A stretch of 25,860 nt of DNA, taken from Cylindrotheca closterium. Lineage: Eukaryota > Bacillariophyta > Bacillariophyceae > Bacillariales > Bacillariaceae. Shown here in pieces: positions 17,924-25,860 of the stretch. The notes below the pieces were generated by a model that was not told the origin of the DNA, made no database searches, and worked only from the letters and a program-made list of their open reading frames with translations. The position numbers were made by a program, and so were the translations under genes. The DNA is taken from the NCBI GenBank assembly GCA_933822405.4, contig CAKOGP040001591.1, positions 1 through 25,860 on the forward strand, given 5' to 3'. Each line of letters begins with the position of its first letter. Position 1 is the first letter of the stretch.

Positions 17924-18457
17924 ATGAACACAACAACTATATATACGCATATTGAATATACCCTTTCATGTAGATTTCATATTGGTGAAAAGAAGTGTGC
18001 TCCAATTTTTGACATCGAAATTATGAAATTTGCGTCCTTTGCCATGATCGTTCAGGAAAAGGAAGGCTACTGCTGCGATTGTTATGCCACTCCTTCGCCA
18101 TCAACAAAGCAGAGAAAGGATCTCACCCGTGGTCATGAAAAAGTCAAGGAGATGGTGTACGACTTGTGGAATTTTGTTGTTGTTGCAGTGGTACCACAAC
18201 AGGGCCGCCGGGATGCAAATCGATATGCCAAACATCCCTACAAGAAGAAGAAGAAGACAAACTACGACTGCAGGACTCTTACACCAAACAGAAAAAGGGC
18301 AGGCGTAGCTAAAATCAATGTACTCGTACACGAGCAACGGGAAACTTTCACCGATGAAGGGAGGTCGCGCAACTACGAAATAACTATGCAGTCAAAATCA
18401 AAACCCGGCGAAGATCTCAGCGGAACAAGCTCGTGCCATTTTGATCAACAAGCATGA
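17924..18457 (+). CDS. Doubtful hypothetical ORF, 177 codons
   Basis: An ATG-initiated frame 128 bp after gene 3. I recognise no domain. It contains a CCDC cluster near residue 50, a hydrophobic WNFVVVAVV stretch and a basic KKKKK run. There is no signal peptide at its start; an internal MKFASFAMIV looks superficially like one but is followed at once by charged residues. Base composition is not clearly that of the neighbouring genes. It may be a chance frame or a decayed gene. Confidence 0.2.
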   Translation: MNTTTIYTHIEYTLSCRFHIGEKKCAPIFDIEIMKFASFAMIVQEKEGYCCDCYATPSPSTKQRKDLTRGHEKVKEMVYDLWNFVVVAVVPQQGRRDANRYAKHPYKKKKKTNYDCRTLTPNRKRAGVAKINVLVHEQRETFTDEGRSRNYEITMQSKSKPGEDLSGTSSCHFDQQA

Positions 18458-19488
18458 TGATGTGATACGAAAAGATTAGAACGAGCAACTGAATAACCCA
18501 GTGTCTTGAATTAAACAGTTCATGAGGGAGATTGCAGCGCACTTAAGGCCCCGGATTTTGAACGGCAGTTGATTGTTGTGATGAATACCTGCAAGGATTG
18601 CCCAGCTGGTTTGATGGACTAGAACCTGATGATGACGCTGATGAAAATGAGGACGATATGGATGATCAGAATGTTGATTGTGTTGAGTCAGGATGATCCC
18701 GCGCTGCTCGTACTCTATTTTTCCAAGAGCTGGAGAGGCGAGAAGTAGAAAGCGGGAATCGTAGGCAATCTTGGGTAGGGTTGGATGTAGGTAATAGGCC
18801 AGCTTCTTTGTTTCGTATTTCTTCAGTAGTATTGGTAATATACCGGTAGTGTTATTGACAAAGGTGATGTCTGCATATTGAATATAATGGTCGTCAAAAC
18901 AAAAAATCTCGGTTGCAATTTTGCTTCTACGCAAAATTCAACGAGGCGCTTGGTACAATACTGTACGATACCTCAGAATACCCTGTATTTTCCGCACGTC
19001 AGAGTTCCAGAACCCGCATACCGCGCAAACCGCGCACCTCTATGCGCTTGCCCGTATGTTAACCGTTGAGATTATGATTGATTCATTCATTCATAAATCA
19101 CATCAATTTTCCCTTCCAACGACAATGGTATGCCTTGAGGCCGAGGAAATCATCACCCTCTGGAGGAAAACTCGTGGGTCGCGGATAATCTCTGTATATT
19201 GACCGTATCTATCTTGTTTGTATGAAGCGATATGGATGCATTTGCCCCTTTCACCTCTGAAATCACTGCTAAAGAACACCAACAAGGTACGAAAACTACT
19301 TTTGGAGCGGTTTCGGGACGTCTACGAAGTCCCAAGGCAACATTGAGCTAGATTTTTTGGCGGAAGTTGCTTCTCTTATTATAATAAAGGCAATGATACC
19401 ATTTTATGTTCTTTATCTGGGTTCCTACAGGACGATTTTCAACCGAGACCATTGAGTTGCAAATTCATCAGTCACGATGAAATTGCAC

Positions 19489-20271
19489 GGCCTGGACCCC
19501 AGAAGTGCAGAAAGTGGAATCAGAGGTTGTGGCAAGCATATTTGATATATATGTTAGGTCGGGAGTGGCGGTTATTATGTTGAATGTCTTTTGCTGGGCC
19601 GCAATCACACAATAATCCACCATGATTGGTTCTGTTGGTTGCTTGGACTGGACGGATAGGTGTCAAGAAGACGTATTTGCCGAATGCGACTCATATCTAC
19701 CATCACCATCAAGACAAAATCTACGCAAATACTCATTTTTGTTATCTAAACTACCAAAATTGACGATTTGGAGCACATCAAGGTGCCATGGTGCGATTGT
19801 TCCCCTCGTTTGGACAAGCCGGTGTGGACGCCCAGACAAGTAAAAACCGCCGAACATGTTGTGGCAAGCGTATTTGATAGATATACTATGGCTGGAGCGG
19901 CGATTCATACTTCTATTTGCCTCAATTACTCTACAATCTACCCTGTTTCGTTCGACTGGTCCTGATGGGTTGCACAAACTGGTCGGCAGAAAGGCAAGAG
20001 GGCCAATGCCTCACGTTCAACATGTGCTGGAAAGCTCGGCAGTGATCCTACCTACTCGGAGATCCTTTCGGTTGTGTTTTCTCTGGAATACTTGCTGAGA
20101 TATTGGAATTCCAGTGTTTGGTGCTGTCTGTTCCCCTTTCAGCATGAAGGTCGGCGTGGCCGCCCTGGAGACAGCCATCCATTCAACAATATACCAGAGC
20201 CTCCCTTGGATACCTATCGTTTAAATTTTCTGGGACCCAGGCAATGGATCCGCCTAGATCAAGAATCATGA
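19489..20271 (+). pseudogene. Degenerate, internally duplicated coding relic (possibly transposon-derived)
   Basis: Two diverged copies of one sequence lie 332-335 bp apart. Copy A (19489-19670) reads AWTPEVQKVESEVVASIFD; copy B (19823-20003) reads VWTPRQVKTAEHVVASVFD. Both continue into a similar DNA segment, GGTTGC then CTGGNCGG and CAAGA. Copy B lies in a frame that stays open from 19768 to 20271 except for one TGA at 19963. Copy A is followed by MIGSVGCLDWTDR, which faintly resembles the G-(I/V)-x-C-x-D motif at the first catalytic Asp of PIF/Harbinger transposases. That family assignment is a guess; the relic is broken either way. Confidence 0.35.
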
Positions 20272-22554
20272 GGCCAAAATGGGATCAGAAATCATCGAAA
20301 TCCGGTCCAAAAAGTCACTTGGTAGTGGTGTGGGCCGAATTTCCTAATGATTGACTTGTTCCAACACATATTTGTCGTCCATGGGTATGTATGAGAAGAA
20401 TTGGTGGCGTTGGAATGGACGTTTTCTAGGTAGAGGTGATTGAATGGCACTCACACTGCTTTGGGGATCAATCCAGGTTCATTCCACAATGAGTCAGGAA
20501 TCCTTCGCAGTGGCCGAGTCGGTACCGTGACACGATGGCGCCAAGTTCAAAATTGGTCAAAATCTATGCAGTAATCGAATTTGTGCAGTGGTTTGGAGGG
20601 CTATGGCGGAAAAAGATTCTAGGCTAGCATAATTTTTTTCTTTCTTTCTTTCCCACTTGCTTGCTTTTCAATTGACTTTGTGGAATGGCCTGGAATATGA
20701 TCGATTCTACACAAAGATCTCTAATTCAAAGTGCACAGAGTCCTAGCAAAACTGTATAGTTATAATATCGCATTAAAATTTATCGAAGAATGTACTCGCA
20801 ACAAGGTCGTGTGGTACGACATCAGCGTCCGGCCTCTTGAGTATTTTTTGGTAATCACACGAGTCAAATTGAAGTCGATTGAGTCAAAGCAAAGTGTCAA
20901 ACCGCTAGTTTTGTACAGTTTGGTGTATAGTTGAGGCCCTCTATCACACGGTGAAGACCTAAAATTGCTCAAAAGGCATAGGTATGGAAAGTATATATAT
21001 AATCTACAGTAGGACCCTTTATCATTTATAAAAGTCCACAGGTGCTTTTTGAATTTTTGCTTTGTCACCAAAATTCCAAATTCCTGCCTATGGATTTTTC
21101 GTGTACGAGTGAAAAAGTAACACCGGGCTCACGATGAGGCTAAAGAGCAACAAACAACTATATGTTGTGATCACAGCTCTTGGTATTGGAACATGTATTC
21201 TTTTAGCTTTATGTATATTATAGATTTTAAAGGTGTATGCAATATAATAATTTGAATTGCGAATTTTCTCGGTCCAGAAGATATGGAATTCCGAACCATT
21301 CACCGAAAACCAAAATAAGTCAGCAGTCACCTTTCTGACCTCTACTGGAAATGGGACAACAAGAAACAGGAGCCTATAATCTTATTTCAAAACATCGCAC
21401 AACATCGATTGATATATGTATATTGGGAGCTTTGGTTGGGGTTTCACCGTGTCTGGCTGGATACCTCCAGGGCGACTAGGAAAGATTCTCTGACTATTCT
21501 TGAGAATAAGCCGAATGGATGATTGATTCAAGTTAAGTGAATGCAGCTCAGACAATTTCTACGTAGAAGACCCTCATCCCCATTCGCCTAGCCTTGTTAC
21601 ATATGCCCATAGACGACAAATGTGCGTGATAATAAAGGCCAACCACTTCTCCAAACCTTCTGAACTCATTTGGGCCACTGTATATTTGATCTATGCCGAA
21701 TGAATCTATGATCAAGTCACATACGGTTCGAAACCTATGGATTCAGAGATGGAATTGGTGTATTGTTGAGTGGTTTGCCACAGGGACCCTTTGAACGAAG
21801 GCAAACCATAACAATTATACCGAACCAATTAACACACCTTGTCGGTCGTCATTTCTCTTCCAAAGCTCGGATTCTTCTGAAAATTGGCCCGGTCGCTTTA
21901 GAGTAGTTGGATCAAAAGAAGAGAACGGTTCATTGTTGTCTTGTTTTTGCGCCTTGTGGAGTCCATTATCAACGCCAGCAGCTTCTTGACTGCAACAGAT
22001 TTTCCTACAAAAGCTTGGGTTCGAATTGGGCGGATACTTTTAACACCCTTAGGCACCATCCCATTGGATCCGACAATCTTGCGTCCTTTGATACAACTTT
22101 TGTTGCCGGTGACATGTTCATGTGTGTGTGTGTGCTCACTAGGAACCTTGATATCAACCCCAAACACAACATCAGATCATGTCAAGGCCATTAGTGTAAC
22201 AACAGCCAAAGCAGACAACCTCCATCGAACATTTCACGAAGTTTTTCCTTCGTATGGACTGACTCGCTGTGGGAGTCCATAATAAAACAGGTGCGAAACT
22301 TCTTTTTTAAAATGGTTGATTGTTTGTGGCTTCAATATAACCATAAGGGCCATGAACGAAATCAACGAGGCTAGATCACTTCAGCGTACTGGGTGTACAC
22401 TGTAGGTAAATACGATCAAAAGCTATTTCGATTGCTACAGCAGCTACTGCATCTACATTTTCTTTCCAGTGGATGACGAATTTCTATACGGTACTGTAGA
22501 TGCGCTTCCATCATTGCATTTTTCTTTTACCGCGGGACCGCAATACTTCGTGCT

Positions 22555-22590
22555 GGTACCTGTACTACCGTACACGTACGGTACTGGTAC
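22555..22590. repeat. GTAC-rich imperfect inverted repeat
   Basis: CCGTAC and GTACGG arms separated by AC, extended outward by GTACC/GGTAC sequence, form an imperfect palindrome of about 36 bp. It belongs to the same GTAC/CCGG-type intergenic motif class as the TACCGGTA sites. Confidence 0.5.
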
Positions 22591-22919
22591 GGGTAGAGAA
22601 CATGAAAACGAAGGCGAAACGAAATACTGTAGCGATTGCGCGAGAAGGAACGCAATCCAAATGATTGATTCAATCGACTACATGTTACAAGGGCCTGCAA
22701 AGGGTTTCCCGGGGAATTTTAAAATATCATGGAACATGAAACCGCAAGCAAAAAGGAATGCAAAACGGATTGATGATTCATTCAATCAAGGATTCATCCG
22801 ACTTTGCAAATGTCCTTTTGGCCTTCTTATCGGAGGCTATTCCGTTCATGCATTCATTCGACCAAGACACCGACAAGACCTCATAAGACCCCTTTGCTCT
22901 TGTTTTTGACCGGGATTGC

Positions 22920-23055
22920 AGTTGGTCCTTAAATGTTGGATTACACATATTTAAGACAATAAAGTCTTTTGTTTCCGGTCTTGTATACGGTTTTGAACAG
23001 GTTCTTAAATGTTGGTTGCATCTATATAAGGTAAAGCAGACTTTTGCTTCCGGTT
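22920..23055. repeat. Imperfect tandem duplication upstream of GDPH gene 4
   Basis: CCTTAAATGTTGG (22927) followed by a TATTTAAG-like stretch and CTTTTGTTTCCGGT recurs 76 bp later as TCTTAAATGTTGG (23003), TATATAAG and CTTTTGCTTCCGGT. The copies end about 250 bp before ATG 23309, so they may be upstream regulatory repeats of gene 4. Confidence 0.6.
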
Positions 23056-23242
23056 TTTCCATTCGCTCATAAGTATATGATCCGTGCATTTATGGTATTT
23101 CACGAAAATGAGATCTTTTCGCCCTTTCAGTATCAAAATAAGTGTTGATCGTGGACGTCGAGATAAGTTTCTCGCAGTTATTTAAGTGGTGGAGAATAGT
23201 CCCGGTCACTGAAAGTGGTCACTGAACCTGGTATGACTAATT

Positions 23243-23291
23243 TCACGATCTCTTTCTCACGTCCCGGCAAGGTCATCCTTCATAAATTCAC
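23243..23291 (+). promoter_or_regulatory. Proximal promoter elements of GDPH gene 4
   Basis: TCACGATCT, CTTTCTCACGT and TTCATAAATTCAC occur in the same order as upstream of gene 1, the last ending 18 bp before ATG 23309 (26 bp in gene 1). The shared upstream block implies that the duplication of the long genes carried its promoter. Confidence 0.45.
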
Positions 23292-23308
23292 TCTCTGATT
23301 ATAACGAG

Positions 23309-25860
23309 ATGAAACTTTACGCTAATGTATTGAGCGTGGCTGCTCTTGTAGCAGCCTTTGCTCCAACTGCTATTGAAGCTCAGAAAGGGGGCAAGACTGT
23401 CAAAGCCAACCTTGGTCTCTGTTATGCCCAAGCCGCTTGTGTTGATTTCAAAGTGAGCAAGGCCGCCGATGGTTCTTGTGCCGCGTCTGGTACTTGCGGG
23501 ATTGAGGTTTGCATGGTCTTGGACACCACCACTCCTGGATGTCCCAAGGATGGCTCCATCAGTCACTTGTGTGCTGCCAGTGATGGCGATGGTTGCGCCG
23601 CTTATGCTCCTGATGGTCTCACTCCTCTAACCGGAAAGGGAAGCTCTACTGATTGTTTGAGTACCACCTTTGATGGAAAGTGCGAACCCGAAACTCAAGG
23701 AAGTCCAACCCGTATTGAAATGTGTCAAACTGCCGAGCCTGGACAAACCGTCTACTGGGCTCTCAAGGACTCTGATGTTGAAGACATCGGATACTATGAC
23801 TACTCTGCAAGCGCTAACTACACCTATGCCGCTGATGATGGTACCGATTGTTACTCTCCCAAGATTGCCTGCTTTGGAAACTCTACCTTGTCCTGTGCTG
23901 ACCCAAAGAACGACATGCACTTGTCTTCTCGTGTCTGGTCTTATGAGATCCCTGCCAATGATGGTACCTCATGTGACTTGTGCGACAATGGTGGAACTGT
24001 ACCAGCTGTGGAACCATCTAGTCCTTCTGAACCAGCCTCTTCTCCATCCAGTCCCACGGAGCCTACTGAAACAGTTGGAACTACCAATGAAGACGGAACT
24101 ATTGTGATCGAAGACACTGATACCGCTGCAGTATCCAAAGGCAAAAAGAATAGTGATACTTCTGATGCTGAGACAACCGATGCTGACACTACCTCGGGTG
24201 GTGGTGGTGGTGGTGGTGCACCAAAGGCCAACCTCGGTCTTTGTTATGCCCAAGCTTCCTGTATCGAATTCAGCATCCAAAAGCGCGATTCCACTGCTTG
24301 TGCTCTCACTGGAGATTGTGCCATTGAAGTCTGCATGGTCTTGGATACTACCATGGAAGGTTGTGCCAAGGAAGGACCCATCAGTCACTTGTGTGCTGCT
24401 AGCGATGGCCAAGGATGTGCTGCTTATGATACCGATGGCCTCACTCCTTTGACAGGAAAGGGAGGTTCAGACGTCTGTGATCTTTCCGGAGCTGATGGCA
24501 CTGCCGCCTTTGATGGAAAGTGCGAACCTTCCGAACATCAAACCAAGATTACCATGTGTCAAGAGGCCGAGCCTGGACAGACTGTCTACTGGGCTCTCAA
24601 GGATTCTCAAGTGCAAGATACTGGATATTATGACTACTCTGCCAGCTCCAACTTTACCTACCCTGCTGAAGATGGATCCGGTGACTGTTATTCTCCCAAG
24701 ATTGCTTGCTTTGGAAACACTACCTTGAAGTGTGCTGATCCTAATGGTGACATGCACTTGAACACTCGTGTTTGGTCTTACGAGATCCCATCCAACGATG
24801 GAAGCTCTTGTGATTTGTGCGATGCTCCTTCGCCATCTGAACCAAGCTCGCCAACTGAGCCTTCTTCACCAAGCTCTCCAACCGAGCCAAGTTCTCCAAC
24901 TGAGCCTTCTTCACCAACTGAGCCTAGCTCTCCAACCGAGCCAAGTTCTCCAAGTGAGCCATCTTCACCAACCGAACCAAGCTCTCCAACTGAACCAAGC
25001 TCACCAACCGAGCCTTCTTCACCAACTGAACCAAGCTCTCCAACTGAGCCAAGCTCTCCAACCGAACCAAGTTCGCCAACTGAGCCATCTTCACCAACCG
25101 AACCAAGTTCGCCAACTGAGCCATCTTCACCAACCGAACCAAGCTCTCCAACCGAGCCTTCTTCGCCAACCGAACCTAGCTCTCCAACTGAGCCAAGCTC
25201 GCCAACCGAACCAAGCTCTCCAACTGAGCCAAGCTCGCCAACCGAGCCTTCTTCACCAACTGAACCTAGCTCTCCAACCGAGCCAAGTTCTCCAAGTGAG
25301 CCATCTTCACCAACCGAACCAAGTTCTCCAACCGAGCCTTCTTCGCCAACCGAACCAAGCTCTCCAAGTGAGCCAAGCTCACCAACCGAGCCTTCTTCAC
25401 CAACCGAACCAAGCTCTCCAACCGAGCCAAGTTCTCCAACCGAGCCTTCCTCGCCAACTGAACCAAGCTCACCAACCGAGCCTTCTTCACCAACCGAACC
25501 AAGCTCTCCAAGTGAGCCAAGCTCACCAACCGAGCCTTCTTCACCAACCGAACCAAGCTCACCAACCGAGCCTTCTTCACCAACTGAACCAAGCTCACCA
25601 ACCGAGCCAAGTTCTCCAAGTGAGCCATCTTCACCAACCGAACCAAGTTCTCCAAGTGAGCCATCTTCACCAACCGAACCAAGCTCTCCAACTGAACCAA
25701 GCTCTCCAACTGAACCAAGCTCACCAACCGAGCCTTCTTCACCAACTGAACCAAGCTCTCCAACCGAGCCAAGTTCTCCAAGTGAACCATCTTCGCCAAC
25801 CGAACCAAGCTCTCCAACCGAGCCATCTTCTCCAACTGAACCAAGCTCACCAACCGAGCC
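23309..25860 (+). CDS. Secreted GDPH-family mucin-like protein, long type (gene 4), 3' end outside window
   Basis: Open from ATG 23309 to the window edge (850 full codons). The signal peptide is 1-24, ending AIEA. Two 16-Cys modules lie at 38-225 and 312-504, the same architecture as gene 1. Module 1 and its flanks appear identical in DNA to gene 1 over 688 bp. The inter-module linker differs and contains KGKKNSD and eight consecutive Gly. Module 2 differs mainly in its first half. From residue 507 on, the protein is SSPTEP/SSPSEP hexapeptides to the edge, with Ser replacing Thr more often than in gene 1. The GDPH domain, RXL site and tail are expected beyond the window but are not seen, so calling it a GDPH protein is inferred from its similarity to gene 1. 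It is not evidence of truncation in the genome. Confidence 0.85.
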   Translation, partial: MKLYANVLSVAALVAAFAPTAIEAQKGGKTVKANLGLCYAQAACVDFKVSKAADGSCAASGTCGIEVCMVLDTTTPGCPKDGSISHLCAASDGDGCAAYAPDGLTPLTGKGSSTDCLSTTFDGKCEPETQGSPTRIEMCQTAEPGQTVYWALKDSDVEDIGYYDYSASANYTYAADDGTDCYSPKIACFGNSTLSCADPKNDMHLSSRVWSYEIPANDGTSCDLCDNGGTVPAVEPSSPSEPASSPSSPTEPTETVGTTNEDGTIVIEDTDTAAVSKGKKNSDTSDAETTDADTTSGGGGGGGAPKANLGLCYAQASCIEFSIQKRDSTACALTGDCAIEVCMVLDTTMEGCAKEGPISHLCAASDGQGCAAYDTDGLTPLTGKGGSDVCDLSGADGTAAFDGKCEPSEHQTKITMCQEAEPGQTVYWALKDSQVQDTGYYDYSASSNFTYPAEDGSGDCYSPKIACFGNTTLKCADPNGDMHLNTRVWSYEIPSNDGSSCDLCDAPSPSEPSSPTEPSSPSSPTEPSSPTEPSSPTEPSSPTEPSSPSEPSSPTEPSSPTEPSSPTEPSSPTEPSSPTEPSSPTEPSSPTEPSSPTEPSSPTEPSSPTEPSSPTEPSSPTEPSSPTEPSSPTEPSSPTEPSSPTEPSSPTEPSSPTEPSSPSEPSSPTEPSSPTEPSSPTEPSSPSEPSSPTEPSSPTEPSSPTEPSSPTEPSSPTEPSSPTEPSSPTEPSSPSEPSSPTEPSSPTEPSSPTEPSSPTEPSSPTEPSSPSEPSSPTEPSSPSEPSSPTEPSSPTEPSSPTEPSSPTEPSSPTEPSSPTEPSSPSEPSSPTEPSSPTEPSSPTEPSSPTE
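24827..25860 (+). repeat. Coding minisatellite of gene 4, SSPTEP/SSPSEP units
   Basis: At least 344 codons (about 57 hexapeptides) of 18-bp units, continuing past the window. The frequent AGT-GAG variant giving SSPSEP, and repeated blocks such as those near 25260-25330 and 25595-25670, differ from the gene 1 tract. The two tracts have therefore expanded or been homogenised separately although the upstream module is identical. Confidence 0.95.

Larger units (their letters stand above)
17797..23308. other. 5.5-kb gene-poor insertion between GDPH genes 3 and 4
   Basis: No intact recognisable gene in 5.5 kb, far longer than the 0.7-kb gaps between the other GDPH genes. Contents: the 3' flank of gene 3 (TAACATGATGAATGCATAATAT at 17821-17842); a doubtful 177-codon frame at 17924-18457; an acidic frame near 18556-18846 broken by one TGA; a degenerate duplicated coding relic at 19489-20271; a CTTT-rich tract near 20637-20652; three copies of ATGATTGATTCA (19074, 21519, 22661); a GTAC-rich inverted repeat at 22555-22590; and an imperfect 76-bp duplication at 22920-23055. 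I see nothing recognisable in 20660-22460. Confidence 0.55.

Noticed and set aside
20510..20600. tRNA-like A-box (GTGGCCGAGTCGG)
   Set aside because: No matching acceptor stem, no convincing B-box and no foldable cloverleaf downstream.
21898..22282. Overlapping frames on both strands (89-113 codons)
   Set aside because: The minus-strand frame begins at GTG; none shows a domain, and their overlap suggests chance frames.
22469..22909. 146-codon plus-strand frame
   Set aside because: It runs through a GTAC-rich inverted repeat and low-complexity sequence; no signal peptide or family motif.

Overview
This is nuclear DNA of a eukaryote, most probably a raphid pennate diatom. The evidence is: short GT-AG introns (113 and 104 bp) that join exons in frame; two proteins whose signal peptides end just before a Phe, as in diatom bipartite plastid pre-sequences; and a tandem family of large secreted proteins carrying the VWD-like 'GDPH' domain known from diatom adhesive-trail proteins. 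I cannot name the species from the sequence.

Layout. 1-1334: nothing I can support. 1335-2200 (-): two-exon plastid-targeted membrane protein of unknown function. 2201-3556: intergenic, with dense TACCGGTA palindromes and a decayed, inverted GDPH-domain relic (about 2730-2935). 3557-4810 (-): plastid-targeted multi-pass membrane protein. 4811-6113: region between divergent genes, with a 9 x 13-bp minisatellite. 6114-8245 (+): two-exon ABCG half-transporter. 9195-25860 (+): four GDPH genes in the order long, short, short, long. The last runs off the window end and is separated from the others by 5.5 kb of gene-poor DNA (17797-23308) that holds a decayed, internally duplicated coding relic.

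The GDPH genes share one plan: signal peptide, one or two copies of a module of about 190 residues with 16 cysteines, a Pro/Thr/Ser/Glu-rich mucin-like tract, a GDPH/VWD-like domain, an RRRRLEE basic site matching the diatom RXL processing pattern, and a 42-residue two-Cys tail. Genes 1 and 4 (long) have two modules and hundreds of residues of SSPTEP hexapeptides. Genes 2 and 3 (short) have one module and a short linker. Blocks that look identical by eye (688 bp between genes 1 and 4; 200 bp between genes 2 and 3) sit beside diverged sequence, which points to recent gene conversion or duplication. The inferred role is extracellular: adhesion mucilage or cell-wall matrix, with disulfide-rich modules spaced by O-glycosylated stalks. 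The plastid and ABCG genes show no evident functional link to the cluster.

The least described parts are the 16-Cys module, the RXL site inside the GDPH C-terminus, the mosaic evolution of the array, the distant relic, and two dispersed intergenic motifs (TACCGGTA and ATGATTGATTCA).
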